Source: Thalassotalea_B piscium_A
GTDB lineage: Bacteria > Pseudomonadota > Gammaproteobacteria > Enterobacterales > Alteromonadaceae
Length of the DNA: 64,000 nucleotides
Assembly: GCA_049347715.1 (NCBI GenBank)
Contig: CP186339.1
Coordinates: 1,426,001 to 1,490,000, forward strand
Reading direction: 5' to 3'
Each line of letters starts with the position of its first letter. The first letter of the stretch is position 1. Shown piece by piece: positions 45,840 through 55,509 of this stretch. Made by a program: the position numbers and the translations under genes. Below the pieces are notes generated by a model. It was not told the DNA's origin, did no database searches, and saw only the letters and a program-made list of their open reading frames with translations.

Positions 45840-46505
45840 TTATTTGAGTTTCATCATCCAACCAATCATTCTATTTACAGTGAGGTATATTGCTTGTCGA
45901 TCGATGTCATTAATAGAAACCATAATATTGCGGTATTCTATTTGGCTAAAGATAGTAAAGAGTATATCAGCATCTATTTCGGCATTGTCTTTATCAAAAT
46001 AATTACATAACTTGGCAAAAGGTATTACCAGTAATTTTCTATGCTGGTTGGCTAATTCACGTAATTGTGGTGTTGTTTGAATTTCTGTAAATAATAATTG
46101 CTCTACCACTAAGGTTGTCGGCCTTTCCGTGACTTTATTAATAATATACTCTGTTGCTAGTTGTGCTAACTGTTCTCTAGCTTTAGTTTTGACAGAAAGT
46201 TTTCTGAGCTGAGTTTTACCGATAGAGTCCAAATAATCGAAAGCTTGTTTCCAAGCAAAGTCAGTTAATTGATTAATATGCTCTGAGTTGAGTTTAAAGG
46301 CTTGATGAACAAGCTCTTGGATATCTTTAAAGTAATAAGTGGTTAACGATAATTGAATACCCGCATGATTGGCAATAGCACGGTGGGTGGTACCTTTTAT
46401 CCCCTTTTTAGCTAGAATTTCGATAGCGGCCACGAGAATATTGTTTTTAGTTTGCTCGCCTTTACTTCGACGTTTGACGGTCACATTTTCCTTTGTAGAT
46501 AACAT
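45840..46505 (-). CDS. TetR family transcriptional regulator
   Basis: Protein of 221 aa. N-terminal helix-turn-helix at about 15-65 (KNNILVAAIEILAKKGIKGTTHRAIANHAGIQLSLTTYYFKD). The remaining helical domain should bind an effector. It lies between two lipid-metabolism genes, so a fatty-acyl ligand is plausible. GGGAAG precedes ATG 46505. The operator is not obvious. Confidence 0.88.
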   Translation of the reverse strand: MLSTKENVTVKRRSKGEQTKNNILVAAIEILAKKGIKGTTHRAIANHAGIQLSLTTYYFKDIQELVHQAFKLNSEHINQLTDFAWKQAFDYLDSIGKTQLRKLSVKTKAREQLAQLATEYIINKVTERPTTLVVEQLLFTEIQTTPQLRELANQHRKLLVIPFAKLCNYFDKDNAEIDADILFTIFSQIEYRNIMVSINDIDRQAIYLTVNRMIGWMMKLK

Positions 46506-46590
46506 ATTTTATTCTTCCCTTTATAAATTAGCTGTAAACTAACGTATTAAGGCTAAAATTTCAATGGAAGATGGTTACCTGAGAAAATCT

Positions 46591-47475
46591 TTAGTCCAAT
46601 AATTGCTCAATAGAGGTATCTTTTTGACGCCATAAATTGTTTAGCCATTGTTGAAATTGTGACTTAAATACTTGATTGTTATAGTCACCAATTAATGCGT
46701 TATCAATATCAAGTTGTTCAATAGTGATGATAATTTTAGTTAATCGGCCTCTAAGTACATCTTTCATTATATGATGAGAAGCATTTGGATAAATGATGGT
46801 CACATTTAAAATTTTATCAAATTGATTACCTAATGTTGCTAATGTAAAAGCTATCCCACCAGCTTTTGGAGGGAGAATATTCGTAAACTGAGATTGTATT
46901 TTTTGCTTCTTAGTTGTAAAACGCGTGCCTTCAACAAAATTGATAATGGTCGTGGGCTTCTGGCTAAAAGATTGACACGATTTTTTTGTTTCAATAATAT
47001 CTTGTCCTTCTAAGTGCGGGTTTTTAGTTAAAAACGATTTAGAATAACGCTTCATAAAGGGCATATCTAATGCCCAACAACCAACGCCAAGGAAAGGGAT
47101 TTTTTTTAACGATTCTTTTAAAAAATATTTTGGATCTGAAGTGTGTTTTCTTGCAAGATGAGAAAGTACAATGATGTCTAGCCAGCTTTGGTGATTGGCA
47201 ATGAGTAAATACCAAGCTTCTTTATTTAAATTTTCATAGCCAGTCACTTGCCATTCGACTCGATTAAATAACGCGATAATTAAAAAGTTATTAAGTGCCC
47301 ATAAACGATAAAAAAAGTGCATTGGGCCATAGAGAAAACGATGGAAACTATCTATACGAATAATCGCTTTAAATAACCCTCCAAGAGTAATAATAGATCC
47401 AATTATCGCTAAATTTAAACAAAAGAAAATGAATGATAATGGCATCACAATAAATGATGGCAAAAATGAAAGCAT
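46591..47475 (-). CDS. yihG: YihG-like 1-acylglycerol-phosphate acyltransferase
   Basis: Membrane protein of 294 aa of the LPLAT superfamily. Motif I is ANHQSWLDI (HX4D), and motif III is NFVEGTRFT. The SLDMPFM-like block (ALDMPFMKRYSKSFL) and the end QFQQWLNNLWRQKDTSIEQL match E. coli YihG closely. It acylates lysophosphatidic acid, tuning fatty-acid placement in membrane phospholipids. It is 181 bp from fadE on the same strand. Confidence 0.88.
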   Translation of the reverse strand: MLSFLPSFIVMPLSFIFFCLNLAIIGSIITLGGLFKAIIRIDSFHRFLYGPMHFFYRLWALNNFLIIALFNRVEWQVTGYENLNKEAWYLLIANHQSWLDIIVLSHLARKHTSDPKYFLKESLKKIPFLGVGCWALDMPFMKRYSKSFLTKNPHLEGQDIIETKKSCQSFSQKPTTIINFVEGTRFTTKKQKIQSQFTNILPPKAGGIAFTLATLGNQFDKILNVTIIYPNASHHIMKDVLRGRLTKIIITIEQLDIDNALIGDYNNQVFKSQFQQWLNNLWRQKDTSIEQLLD

Positions 47476-47603
47476 TAAAAAAAGAACCTAAATAACTTTG
47501 ATACGTATCGACTATTTTAACGAGGTTTGTAGGTGAAGGGTAATGCTTTATTAGTTACACGTGTTCGCTTAAATAAAGGAATGAATGTAATGTAGATTTT
47601 CCA

Positions 47604-47637
47604 ATAAAAAAGGTAAGCAATAAAATGCTTACCTTTT
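47604..47637 (-). terminator. Rho-independent terminator after fadE
   Basis: Perfect 12-bp stem AAAAGGTAAGCA/TGCTTACCTTTT with a T6 run on the minus strand. Confidence 0.9.
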
Positions 47638-47656
47638 GTCTTTTAACTGAGACTGT

Positions 47657-50095
47657 TTATTTTGATTGTGAAGCGAATTTAGCTGAAATTAATTCACTAT
47701 TATCAAAATCATCAACATTGATCACAGCTAAGCGTTCAATTTCAGTTTTTCTTAATAGTTCTGCTTCTGCTTCAGTGATGATATTTGCAGCTAAACCGCG
47801 GTCTGCTACTTCACCCAAACGATAAAAAGGTAATTTTTCACCTACACCTTTGCAAATTTTATCAAAGATAGGCTCACATGCCAGAATATCATCAAGTGTT
47901 TGCTCTAATTGACCCATTAAATTATCGGTATCACGAGTTAAATATTGCCCATGTCCTAAGGCTGTTCTTGCAGGACCAGGTGTTTGCAAAATTTTAGATA
48001 CAGTATGGTCTAAGGCGTCAGATGGTTTTTGTAACCAGGTACCTAGTGGGAAAATGACTAAGCGTAGAACACCAGCAACTATTTTATTTGGAAAGTTGTT
48101 AATCAACTCTTCTATCGCTTGTTGTGTTCTATATAAAGAGTCTTCAGCTGCCCATTTTACCAAAGGTAGTTCAGACGATTGTCTGCCTTCATCGTTAAAA
48201 CGCTTAAGTGTTGCACTGGTTAAATATAAATAACTTAGGATATCTCCTAAGCGTGCAGAGATACGTTCTCTACGTTTTAAATCGCCACCGAGTACCAACA
48301 TAGCAATATCAGATAACATGGCTAGATTTGAACTAAAGCGCGTCATTAATTGATAATAACGACGGGTATCATCTTGGTATGGTGCTTTTAATATGCGAGC
48401 ACCTGTTAATGAAAACCAAACAGAACGAACAATGTTGCTTATGGCAAAACCAATATGTCCAAATAAGGCATGATCAAAGTCTTTTATTGCTTGTTGTTCA
48501 TTTTCGTTACTACCTGCTGCTAATTCAGCTAATACATAAGGATGACAACGAATAGCACCTTGGCCGTAAATGATCATACTACGGGTAAGTATATTTGCAC
48601 CTTCTACAGTGATCGCAACGGGAGCACCTTGGTAAGCACGTCCCAAATAGTTATTCTCACCTAAACAAATGCCTTTACCGCCATGAATATCCATAGCATC
48701 AGAGACACAAGCGCGCATTTTTTCAGTTAGATGATATTTAGAAATAGCCGAAATGACTGACGGTTTTTCACCTAAATCGATTGCGCCTGTCGACATAATG
48801 GTGACAGCATCCATTAAATAAGCATTACCACCTATGCGAGCTAATGCCTCTTCAACGCCTTCCATTTTACCAATAGGCAGTTTAAATTGGCGTCGAATAC
48901 GACTATAAGCACCAGTGGCTAGTGCAAGTGTTTTAATTCCACCAGCGCTGTTTGATGGTAGTGTGATTGCACGGCCGACAGACAAACATTCAACTAGCAT
49001 GCGCCAACCTTGTCCAGCCATTTCTGGTCCACCAATGATAAAACTTAAAGGAACAAATACTTCATCACCTTGAGTCGGACCATTTTGGAAAGGTACGTTT
49101 AGTGGAAAATGTCGTCTGCCAGTAATTACCCCTTCTATATCAGTAGGGATCAAAGCACAGGTAATACCTAACTCTTCTTCTTCACCAAGTAAGTGATCGG
49201 GATCTTTTAATTTAAATGCTAAACCTAGAACAGTAGCGACAGGGGCTAAGGTAATATAGCGTTTGTTCCAGGTAAGTTTCATACCAAGTACTTCTTTACC
49301 TTCAAATTCACCGTGGCAGACAATACCAAAGTCAGGTATAGCACCTGCATCAGAACCCGCTTCAGGGCTAGTTAAAGCAAAACAAGGAATTTCATCACCT
49401 TTCACTAAGCGAGGTAAGTAATAGTCTTGTTGTTCTTTAGTGCCGTAATGTTGTAATAATTCACCCGGACCTAAAGAATTAGGTACACCCACCGTACTTG
49501 CAAGTACAGTGCTAGCACCGGATAATTTTTGTAACACACGTGATTGAGCGAATGCGCTAAACTCTAGACCACCAAATTGTTTTTTGATAATCATAGCGAA
49601 AAATTTGTTATCTTTCAGGTATTGCCACACTTCAGGTGCCATATCAGCACGATCATGAGTTGTTTCCCAGTCGTTGATCATTTTACAAACATGTTCAACA
49701 GGACCGTCAAGAAAAGCTTGTTCTTCTGCACTTAAACGGGGTTGCGGGTAATTATGTAATTTTTTCCAGTCAGGAGCCCCTCTAAATAAGTCAGCTTCAA
49801 ACCATGTTGTACCAGCATCAATAGCTTCTTGCTCAGTTCGAGACATTTCAGGCATGATTTTTTTAAATAATGCCAACAACGGCTGACTAATATATTTCTT
49901 ACGGATATCATTTATATTCAACGGAATAATGATTGCAGCAAATATCAGCCAAGAAAAGAATGAAATAACATCAATGAAAGTGCCAATTGCCATTAATGCA
50001 GTAAAGCCTATTGTAAATGTAGAGAGTGAAGCTCGTGTATAAGCTGTGAATCCACTAAATGCAATAGCCAATAGTATCCAAGTAAAAGCGTCCAA
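47657..50095 (-). CDS. fadE: Acyl-CoA dehydrogenase FadE
   Basis: Protein of 812 aa; E. coli FadE is 814. Two or three membrane segments in the first 70 residues, then the FadE-specific dehydrogenase core (ALTSPEAGSDAGAIPD, GRAYQGAPVAITVEGANILTRSMIIYGQGAIRCHP) and a long helical C-terminal region. It catalyses the first step of beta-oxidation with FAD at the inner membrane. A FadR-like operator sits just upstream at 50120-50136. Confidence 0.96.
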   Translation of the reverse strand: MDAFTWILLAIAFSGFTAYTRASLSTFTIGFTALMAIGTFIDVISFFSWLIFAAIIIPLNINDIRKKYISQPLLALFKKIMPEMSRTEQEAIDAGTTWFEADLFRGAPDWKKLHNYPQPRLSAEEQAFLDGPVEHVCKMINDWETTHDRADMAPEVWQYLKDNKFFAMIIKKQFGGLEFSAFAQSRVLQKLSGASTVLASTVGVPNSLGPGELLQHYGTKEQQDYYLPRLVKGDEIPCFALTSPEAGSDAGAIPDFGIVCHGEFEGKEVLGMKLTWNKRYITLAPVATVLGLAFKLKDPDHLLGEEEELGITCALIPTDIEGVITGRRHFPLNVPFQNGPTQGDEVFVPLSFIIGGPEMAGQGWRMLVECLSVGRAITLPSNSAGGIKTLALATGAYSRIRRQFKLPIGKMEGVEEALARIGGNAYLMDAVTIMSTGAIDLGEKPSVISAISKYHLTEKMRACVSDAMDIHGGKGICLGENNYLGRAYQGAPVAITVEGANILTRSMIIYGQGAIRCHPYVLAELAAGSNENEQQAIKDFDHALFGHIGFAISNIVRSVWFSLTGARILKAPYQDDTRRYYQLMTRFSSNLAMLSDIAMLVLGGDLKRRERISARLGDILSYLYLTSATLKRFNDEGRQSSELPLVKWAAEDSLYRTQQAIEELINNFPNKIVAGVLRLVIFPLGTWLQKPSDALDHTVSKILQTPGPARTALGHGQYLTRDTDNLMGQLEQTLDDILACEPIFDKICKGVGEKLPFYRLGEVADRGLAANIITEAEAELLRKTEIERLAVINVDDFDNSELISAKFASQSK

Positions 50096-50119
50096 AATAA
50101 CTCCTTAAATGTAAAAAAA

Positions 50120-50136
50120 TACAGGTCTGACCACTA
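50120..50136 (-). promoter_or_regulatory. FadR-like operator upstream of fadE
   Basis: TACAGGTCTGACCACTA has the perfect palindromic core GGTCtGACC of the FadR site (10 of 11 positions of TGGTCnGACCA). It ends 25 bp before the fadE start, where a repressor would block transcription. Confidence 0.62.
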
Positions 50137-50285
50137 AGCTAAAGCTTAATTCGAAGTGTAAAAAATAGCAATGTGTTTTTGATCTTTAGTATAGTAGATT
50201 CACGTCAAAAATTTTATGTATAATACCCGAAGGATTAATACCAATTTGAAGCTACTTTTAATGATTATAGACCTATGGTGCGCTT

Positions 50286-51071
50286 ATGTGTGAATTACTT
50301 GCCATGAGTGCTAACGTACCTACTGATATCTGCTTTAGCTTTAGTGGTTTAATGCAAAGGGGTGGAAACACGGGACTACATAAAGATGGTTGGGGCATAA
50401 CTTTTTATGAAGGGAAGGGCTGCCGCAGCTTTAAAGACCCATTACCTAGTGCAGAGTCAGCAATTGCTAAACTCGTGACTGAATATCCTATTAAAAGTGA
50501 AGCGGTCATTTGCCATATAAGACAAGCTAATTCGGGAGCGGTTTGTTTAGAAAATACCCATCCATTTGTTAGACAAATGTGGGGTAAAAATTGGACCTAT
50601 GCCCATAACGGACAATTAAAAGACTTTACTGATAATTTGCCGATAGCGCTGCATCTCCCTATTGGTACCACAGATAGCGAACATGCCTTTTGTTGGCTCT
50701 TAGATCAGCTTCATTATAAATTTGGTGCGATTGAACCTGAAGCAAAAATACTTTTTGCTTTTATAGCCGAGCTATCGGCCAAAATTAAGTCTTTTGGTGT
50801 GTTTAATTTGATCTTAAGTAACGGAGATTGTTTATTCGCTTTTTGCTCAAATAATTTATATTGGCTTACCCGTAGAGCACCGTTTGGACAAGCCACTTTA
50901 ATTGATGCAGAAATGAAAGTTAATTTTGATCATGAAACAACGGCAAAGGATATTGTTACAGTGATCGCGACAAAACCTCTCACTGATGATGAGGTTTGGC
51001 ACAAAATGGAAAGTGGTCAATGGCAACTTTTCTGCCTTGGCGAAACGCTTGCTACAGGAGTAATGGCGTAG
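50286..51071 (+). CDS. Class II glutamine amidotransferase (YafJ-like)
   Basis: Protein of 261 aa. Cys2 (MCELLAMSANVP) becomes the N-terminal nucleophile. Other family marks are RGGNTGLHKDGWGI, CHIRQANSGAVCLENTHPF and YAHNGQL. It is the glutaminase domain alone, with no synthase partner. The substrate is unknown. It is divergent from fadE. Confidence 0.9.
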   Translation: MCELLAMSANVPTDICFSFSGLMQRGGNTGLHKDGWGITFYEGKGCRSFKDPLPSAESAIAKLVTEYPIKSEAVICHIRQANSGAVCLENTHPFVRQMWGKNWTYAHNGQLKDFTDNLPIALHLPIGTTDSEHAFCWLLDQLHYKFGAIEPEAKILFAFIAELSAKIKSFGVFNLILSNGDCLFAFCSNNLYWLTRRAPFGQATLIDAEMKVNFDHETTAKDIVTVIATKPLTDDEVWHKMESGQWQLFCLGETLATGVMA

Positions 51072-51096
51072 GTTCTAGTCAATAGAACCTACAATA

Positions 51097-51831
51097 TCAC
51101 TGTGTTTTTAACTCTTTTAATTGAGCTTCAAATTGTTCTACACCACCTTTAACTTGATACAGTTTGACGAGTAAATAATTTAAGTCAGGTGCGAACCAAG
51201 CATAAGTCACTCGTTTCTTTTCAATGACTTCGCGTTTAAGTTTAATTGTTTTGACTAATCCGTATGGCAGCATAATTTCTTCTTCGCCATCATATTGATA
51301 AACATAATTTTTAATTTTATCTTCATTTTTTATCACAGGATAAACATAAAGACTTTGTTTGGGATCTTTAATTAAATTGAAACGATGTTGTAAATGATAA
51401 CTTAAGGTGTCTTGAACATTTGAAGGAAATTCAACTGAATACGTTTTGTTCTTTTCTACGTCAGTGGCTGTAGAATTCGTTATATCGAACTGCCAATGCG
51501 ATGACTTGTCTCGACCTGTACCTTCTCGCTTGTAGTGATAATCAAGAGGAACAACATGATTATTAACTATATCTACAATAGAGGTTTCTTTACGATCATC
51601 ACTAAAAATTAGCCATTCAATATTTGTGTGATAACTATATTCATAACGACCATCATCAAGTTTTTTTAATTCCCTTGTTGCCGTACCCACAGGTTTTGAT
51701 TTGTGAATAATGGTGTAATTTGCAACAAAAGGTTTAACTAGAGTAGGACTTACTGCTTCCTCTGCTTGAGAGGTCGTTGTCAATAAAACATAAAACAGGC
51801 TTAAAGAAAATATTTTTTTCAATGTAATCAA
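51097..51831 (-). CDS. DUF3108 periplasmic protein
   Basis: Protein of 244 aa with a signal peptide (cut near SQA-EE) and a beta-rich body (FVANYTIIHKSKPVGTATRELK, HWQFDITNS, YAWFAPDLNYLLVKLYQVKGG) typical of DUF3108. Probably periplasmic; function unknown. It starts 8 bp after the purN stop and is likely the last gene of a purM-purN transcript. Confidence 0.82.
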   Translation of the reverse strand: MITLKKIFSLSLFYVLLTTTSQAEEAVSPTLVKPFVANYTIIHKSKPVGTATRELKKLDDGRYEYSYHTNIEWLIFSDDRKETSIVDIVNNHVVPLDYHYKREGTGRDKSSHWQFDITNSTATDVEKNKTYSVEFPSNVQDTLSYHLQHRFNLIKDPKQSLYVYPVIKNEDKIKNYVYQYDGEEEIMLPYGLVKTIKLKREVIEKKRVTYAWFAPDLNYLLVKLYQVKGGVEQFEAQLKELKTQ

Positions 51832-51839
51832 CCTTATAT

Positions 51840-52481
51840 TTATTCGCTAGCATAACCAGAAATAGGTAGTGTGTTACCGTCTAACACGGCTTTATCACCA
51901 ATCATTTTTACTCTATCATTACAAAACCATTTTACCACTAAAGGATAAATACGGTGTTCTTGTTCATGTACTCGGCTGGCTAAATCATCTGCACTATCTC
52001 CATCAAAGATAGGTACTTTAGCTTGCAAAATCACAGGACCTCCGTCAAGTTCTTCTGTTACAAAATGTACACTAACACCATGTTCACTGTCTTTTGCATC
52101 AATAGCTCGTTGGTGAGTATTCAGTCCTTGATACTTGGGCAACAAAGATGGATGAATGTTCAATAATTTTCCAGAAAAATGTTGAACGAAGTTAGGGGTC
52201 AAGATACGCATAAAACCGGCTAACACAACAACGTCAGGTTGGAAGTTATCTATTTGTTCAATGAGTGCTTCATCATAACTTTCACGTGAATCAAAATCTT
52301 TATGAGAAATTGCATGAGTTGCAATATTATTTTCTTGTGCGCGAACTAAACCGTAGGCATCAACTTTATTTGAAATGACACCAACGACTTTTCCAGGATA
52401 GTCAGAAGTTTTGCAAGCATCAATTAATGCTTGCAAATTTGTACCACTTCCCGATATCAATACAACTATACGGCGGGGCAT
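51840..52481 (-). CDS. purN: Phosphoribosylglycinamide formyltransferase
   Basis: Protein of 213 aa. Start MPRRIVVLISGSGTNLQAL, catalytic LLNIHPSLLPKYQGLNTHQRAI, and VHFVTEELDGGPVILQ. It uses 10-formyl-tetrahydrofolate to formylate GAR in the third purine step. It lies 5 bp after purM. Confidence 0.96.
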   Translation of the reverse strand: MPRRIVVLISGSGTNLQALIDACKTSDYPGKVVGVISNKVDAYGLVRAQENNIATHAISHKDFDSRESYDEALIEQIDNFQPDVVVLAGFMRILTPNFVQHFSGKLLNIHPSLLPKYQGLNTHQRAIDAKDSEHGVSVHFVTEELDGGPVILQAKVPIFDGDSADDLASRVHEQEHRIYPLVVKWFCNDRVKMIGDKAVLDGNTLPISGYASE

Positions 52482-52486
52482 GGTTA

Positions 52487-53533
52487 TTATCCTTTTTGAA
52501 TAATGACTTGTTCTTGATTGTCAGCTAATGAGTTGATTGCACCAATATGCCATGCGTTTTCGCCATGTTGGGTTAACACCTCAATACTTTGTGCTACTTT
52601 ATCAGCAGGAACAACGATAATCATGCCAACACCACAGTTAAAGGTGCGATACATTTCATGGGTAGTAATATTGCCATTGTCTTGTAACCAATTAAATATT
52701 ACTGGCCATTCCCAGCTAGATTCATTTACCACGGCTTGGGCATCTGCAGGAAGTACACGTGGAATGTTTTCCCAAAAGCCACCGCCTGTAATGTGTGATA
52801 AAGCATGTACTTCTACTTCTTTTAACAAAGCTAATACTGATTTAACATAGATCTTAGTCGGTTCTATTAAGTGATCTGCAATCGATTTACCATTAAGTAA
52901 TTCGGTTGTGTCTGTATTATTTACTTCTAATACTTTACGAATTAATGAAAAACCATTTGAATGAGCACCAGATGATCCTAACGCAATAAGTTGATCGCCA
53001 GCGGCTACTTTGCTGCCATCTAACAAACGTGATTTTTCAGCAACACCTACACAAAAACCCGCGATATCGTAATCACCTTGATGATACATACCTGGCATTT
53101 CTGCTGTTTCACCACCAACAAGTGCACATCCTGATTGGATACACCCTTCAGCAATACCTGATACCACGGCTGAGGCAACGTTCACATCTAATTTGGCCGT
53201 AGCATAGTAATCTAAGAAAAATAAAGGTTCAGCACCTTGGACGATGAGGTCATTTACACACATGGCAACTAAATCAATACCGACAGTGTCATGTTTTGCT
53301 AAATCAATGGCTAAACGTAATTTAGTGCCTACGCCATCAGTACCTGCAACAAGTACAGGTTCTTTATAGCCAGTAGGTAATTGGCAAACGGATCCAAAGC
53401 CACCTAAGCCACCCATAACTTCAGGACGAGTCGTGCGTTTTACCGCGCCTTTAATATTTTCTACTAATGCATTACCAGCATCTATGTCTACACCAGCATC
53501 TTTGTAGCTTAAAGACTGTTTTTGTTCGCTCAC
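52487..53533 (-). CDS. purM: Phosphoribosylformylglycinamidine cyclo-ligase (AIR synthetase)
   Basis: Protein of 348 aa. Start LSYKDAGVDIDAGNALV, then LVAGTDGVGTKLRLA, GLGGFGSVCQLP, and TGGGFWENIPRVLP. It makes AIR from FGAM with ATP. It heads purM-purN-DUF3108 and is divergent from the DUF2066-hda pair, as in many gammaproteobacteria. Confidence 0.96.
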   Translation of the reverse strand: MSEQKQSLSYKDAGVDIDAGNALVENIKGAVKRTTRPEVMGGLGGFGSVCQLPTGYKEPVLVAGTDGVGTKLRLAIDLAKHDTVGIDLVAMCVNDLIVQGAEPLFFLDYYATAKLDVNVASAVVSGIAEGCIQSGCALVGGETAEMPGMYHQGDYDIAGFCVGVAEKSRLLDGSKVAAGDQLIALGSSGAHSNGFSLIRKVLEVNNTDTTELLNGKSIADHLIEPTKIYVKSVLALLKEVEVHALSHITGGGFWENIPRVLPADAQAVVNESSWEWPVIFNWLQDNGNITTHEMYRTFNCGVGMIIVVPADKVAQSIEVLTQHGENAWHIGAINSLADNQEQVIIQKG

Positions 53534-53662
53534 GGGGGAAACCTCTATTTGTTGCCATTTAGTCGTAAAGTCGCATATTCTACCAGTGCAATGGCGCGGT
53601 GAAAATCTTTATAATAAATTATTTTTTTCAATGAATCCTTTTCAATACTTTATGGTAAGATT

Positions 53663-54793
53663 ATGTTTATGAAAATTGCCTACCTTATTAATATGATTAG
53701 ATATTGTTTATTCTTATGTTTGCTAAATGTTAGTACCTTATGTTTAGCGATAGAAGTGACGGATTTATATGTCGCTAAAAAAGAAGTAAGCTCTCAAAAT
53801 AGTAAAGAGCGAAACCAAGCTATAAAATCAGCGCTCTCAGCGGTATTTGTTAAGGTTGGGGGACAGAGAGAAGTCCTTAAAGAACCTGCAATTAGATCTG
53901 CATTGGTTCGTTATAATCAATATCTATCAAAATATAATTATGAAAAAAAGACGGATAAAAATTATTTAGTCGCAACTTTTGATGAAATAAAAATCAATCA
54001 ATTGTTTATTAATGCCAATATTCCATTATGGGGACGTTTACGACCTCAAGTACTTTTTTGGGTGGTAGATGAAAACGATCTTTCTCGTGAAATTATTTCA
54101 GGTTCAAGTCCATCTTCGATTCAGCAGCAGTTAGTACACTTTTCTGAGCTCAGAGGTTTGCCTATTTTAATGCCACTGATGGATTTAACTGATGCTAGTG
54201 CTATTTCAATTTCGGATGTTTGGGGACGATTTGCTAAACCTATTATTCATGCGTCAAGTCGCTATCCAGCAGAAACCATTATTGCTTTACGTATTTCTAA
54301 TCGTAGTTTGCTCTCAGAGCAGGAATTACAGACCGCTGAATCGTGTCCTTTATGTCAACCCTCATATGTACTTGACTGGTTTCTTATTTCAGATGTGAGT
54401 AATTCTGCACAATTTAATATTGGTAAGTCATATCAAGGACTAGATAAAAGTGATTTATTATCTCAAGCTTTGTCAGATATTACCGATGAAATTTACCAGC
54501 ATTATGCCTTGAATAGTGATGAAAACAATGAGTATGTTATTGATATTGCTAATATAAATTCAATTTCGCGTTATACTGAAGTTGCTCAGTTTTTATCGGA
54601 ATTATCTGCGGTACAATCTTTTCAGTTAATTGAGGCTACGGGTGAAAAACGTCGCTTTAAACTTAAGCTTATCGGCTCTAAACAAGCGCTAATGTCATCA
54701 TTAAAACTTAATCAAATGTTAAAACAAGAATACGATCCATTAGCTCCTGTTGTTGAAAATGCTGTTCCAGTATTTTATTGGAGTAAACAGTGA
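53663..54793 (+). CDS. DUF2066 protein
   Basis: Protein of 376 aa with a signal peptide or anchor (residues 4-28, IAYLINMIRYCLFLCLLNVSTLCLA). It belongs to the DUF2066 family found next to hda. Recognisable parts are RNQAIKSALSAVFVKVGGQREVLK and NIPLWGRLRPQVLFWVVDEN. Function unknown. Its TGA overlaps the GTG start of hda (GTGA), so translation is coupled. Confidence 0.82.
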   Translation: MFMKIAYLINMIRYCLFLCLLNVSTLCLAIEVTDLYVAKKEVSSQNSKERNQAIKSALSAVFVKVGGQREVLKEPAIRSALVRYNQYLSKYNYEKKTDKNYLVATFDEIKINQLFINANIPLWGRLRPQVLFWVVDENDLSREIISGSSPSSIQQQLVHFSELRGLPILMPLMDLTDASAISISDVWGRFAKPIIHASSRYPAETIIALRISNRSLLSEQELQTAESCPLCQPSYVLDWFLISDVSNSAQFNIGKSYQGLDKSDLLSQALSDITDEIYQHYALNSDENNEYVIDIANINSISRYTEVAQFLSELSAVQSFQLIEATGEKRRFKLKLIGSKQALMSSLKLNQMLKQEYDPLAPVVENAVPVFYWSKQ

Positions 54794-55509
54794 CAGAACA
54801 AACACAGCTGGCTTTGCAGGTTCAATTACCTGATGATGAGAATTTTCTCAGTTTTCGAGGTGATAACCATAAAGTATTAATTGAAACCCTTAAAAATTAT
54901 ATTTCATCAACTATTACCTCTGATAGTAACGAAAAATTAATTCCTGGTTGTTACTTGTTTGGCTTGTCTGGCGCAGGAAAGTCACACTTGTTACATGCCA
55001 GTTGTAGTTTAGCAGCAGAGCTAGACTATAGTTCTGTTTGTTTGTCATTAGGTGAGATACAACAATATTCTGTTGATATTTTTGATGGCTTAGAGCACAT
55101 GGATTTAGTTTGTTTAGATGATATTCAGCTTATTGCTAAGTCGACCCTTTGGCAACAAGCAGTGTTTGATCTCTATAACCGGATAGGGGAGCAAGGGAAG
55201 AAAATTATCATTTCCGGTGATAAAGATATTAAGGCGCTTGAGTTAACCTTACCCGATCTCGCTTCTCGTTTATCGTGGGGCTATGTTGAGCAAGTAAAAC
55301 TATTAAATGATGAAGATAAATTGCTCGCATTACAATTTAGAGCAGGGCAACGTGGCTTAGTGTTAAGTTACGAAGTTGCTTATTTTTTAATTACTCGTTT
55401 GTCACGAGATATGAAAAGCTTAATTGAAGCACTAGACACTCTTGATCAAGCTTCAATTAGGGAACAGCGTAAAATCACCATTCCCTTTATTAAAAACGTA
55501 TTGCTGTAA
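54790..55509 (+). CDS. hda: DnaA regulatory inactivator Hda
   Basis: Protein of 239 aa starting at GTG 54790. The N-terminal clamp-binding motif (QTQLALQVQLPDD) is followed by an AAA+ core: Walker A FGLSGAGKSHLLHA, Walker B VCLDDIQLI, and LPDLASRLSWG. With the DNA-loaded beta clamp it stimulates ATP hydrolysis on DnaA, preventing re-initiation. The lysine in Walker A is present, unlike E. coli Hda (Arg). Its stop codon abuts the convergent stop at 55510. Confidence 0.95.
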   Translation: MTEQTQLALQVQLPDDENFLSFRGDNHKVLIETLKNYISSTITSDSNEKLIPGCYLFGLSGAGKSHLLHASCSLAAELDYSSVCLSLGEIQQYSVDIFDGLEHMDLVCLDDIQLIAKSTLWQQAVFDLYNRIGEQGKKIIISGDKDIKALELTLPDLASRLSWGYVEQVKLLNDEDKLLALQFRAGQRGLVLSYEVAYFLITRLSRDMKSLIEALDTLDQASIREQRKITIPFIKNVLL

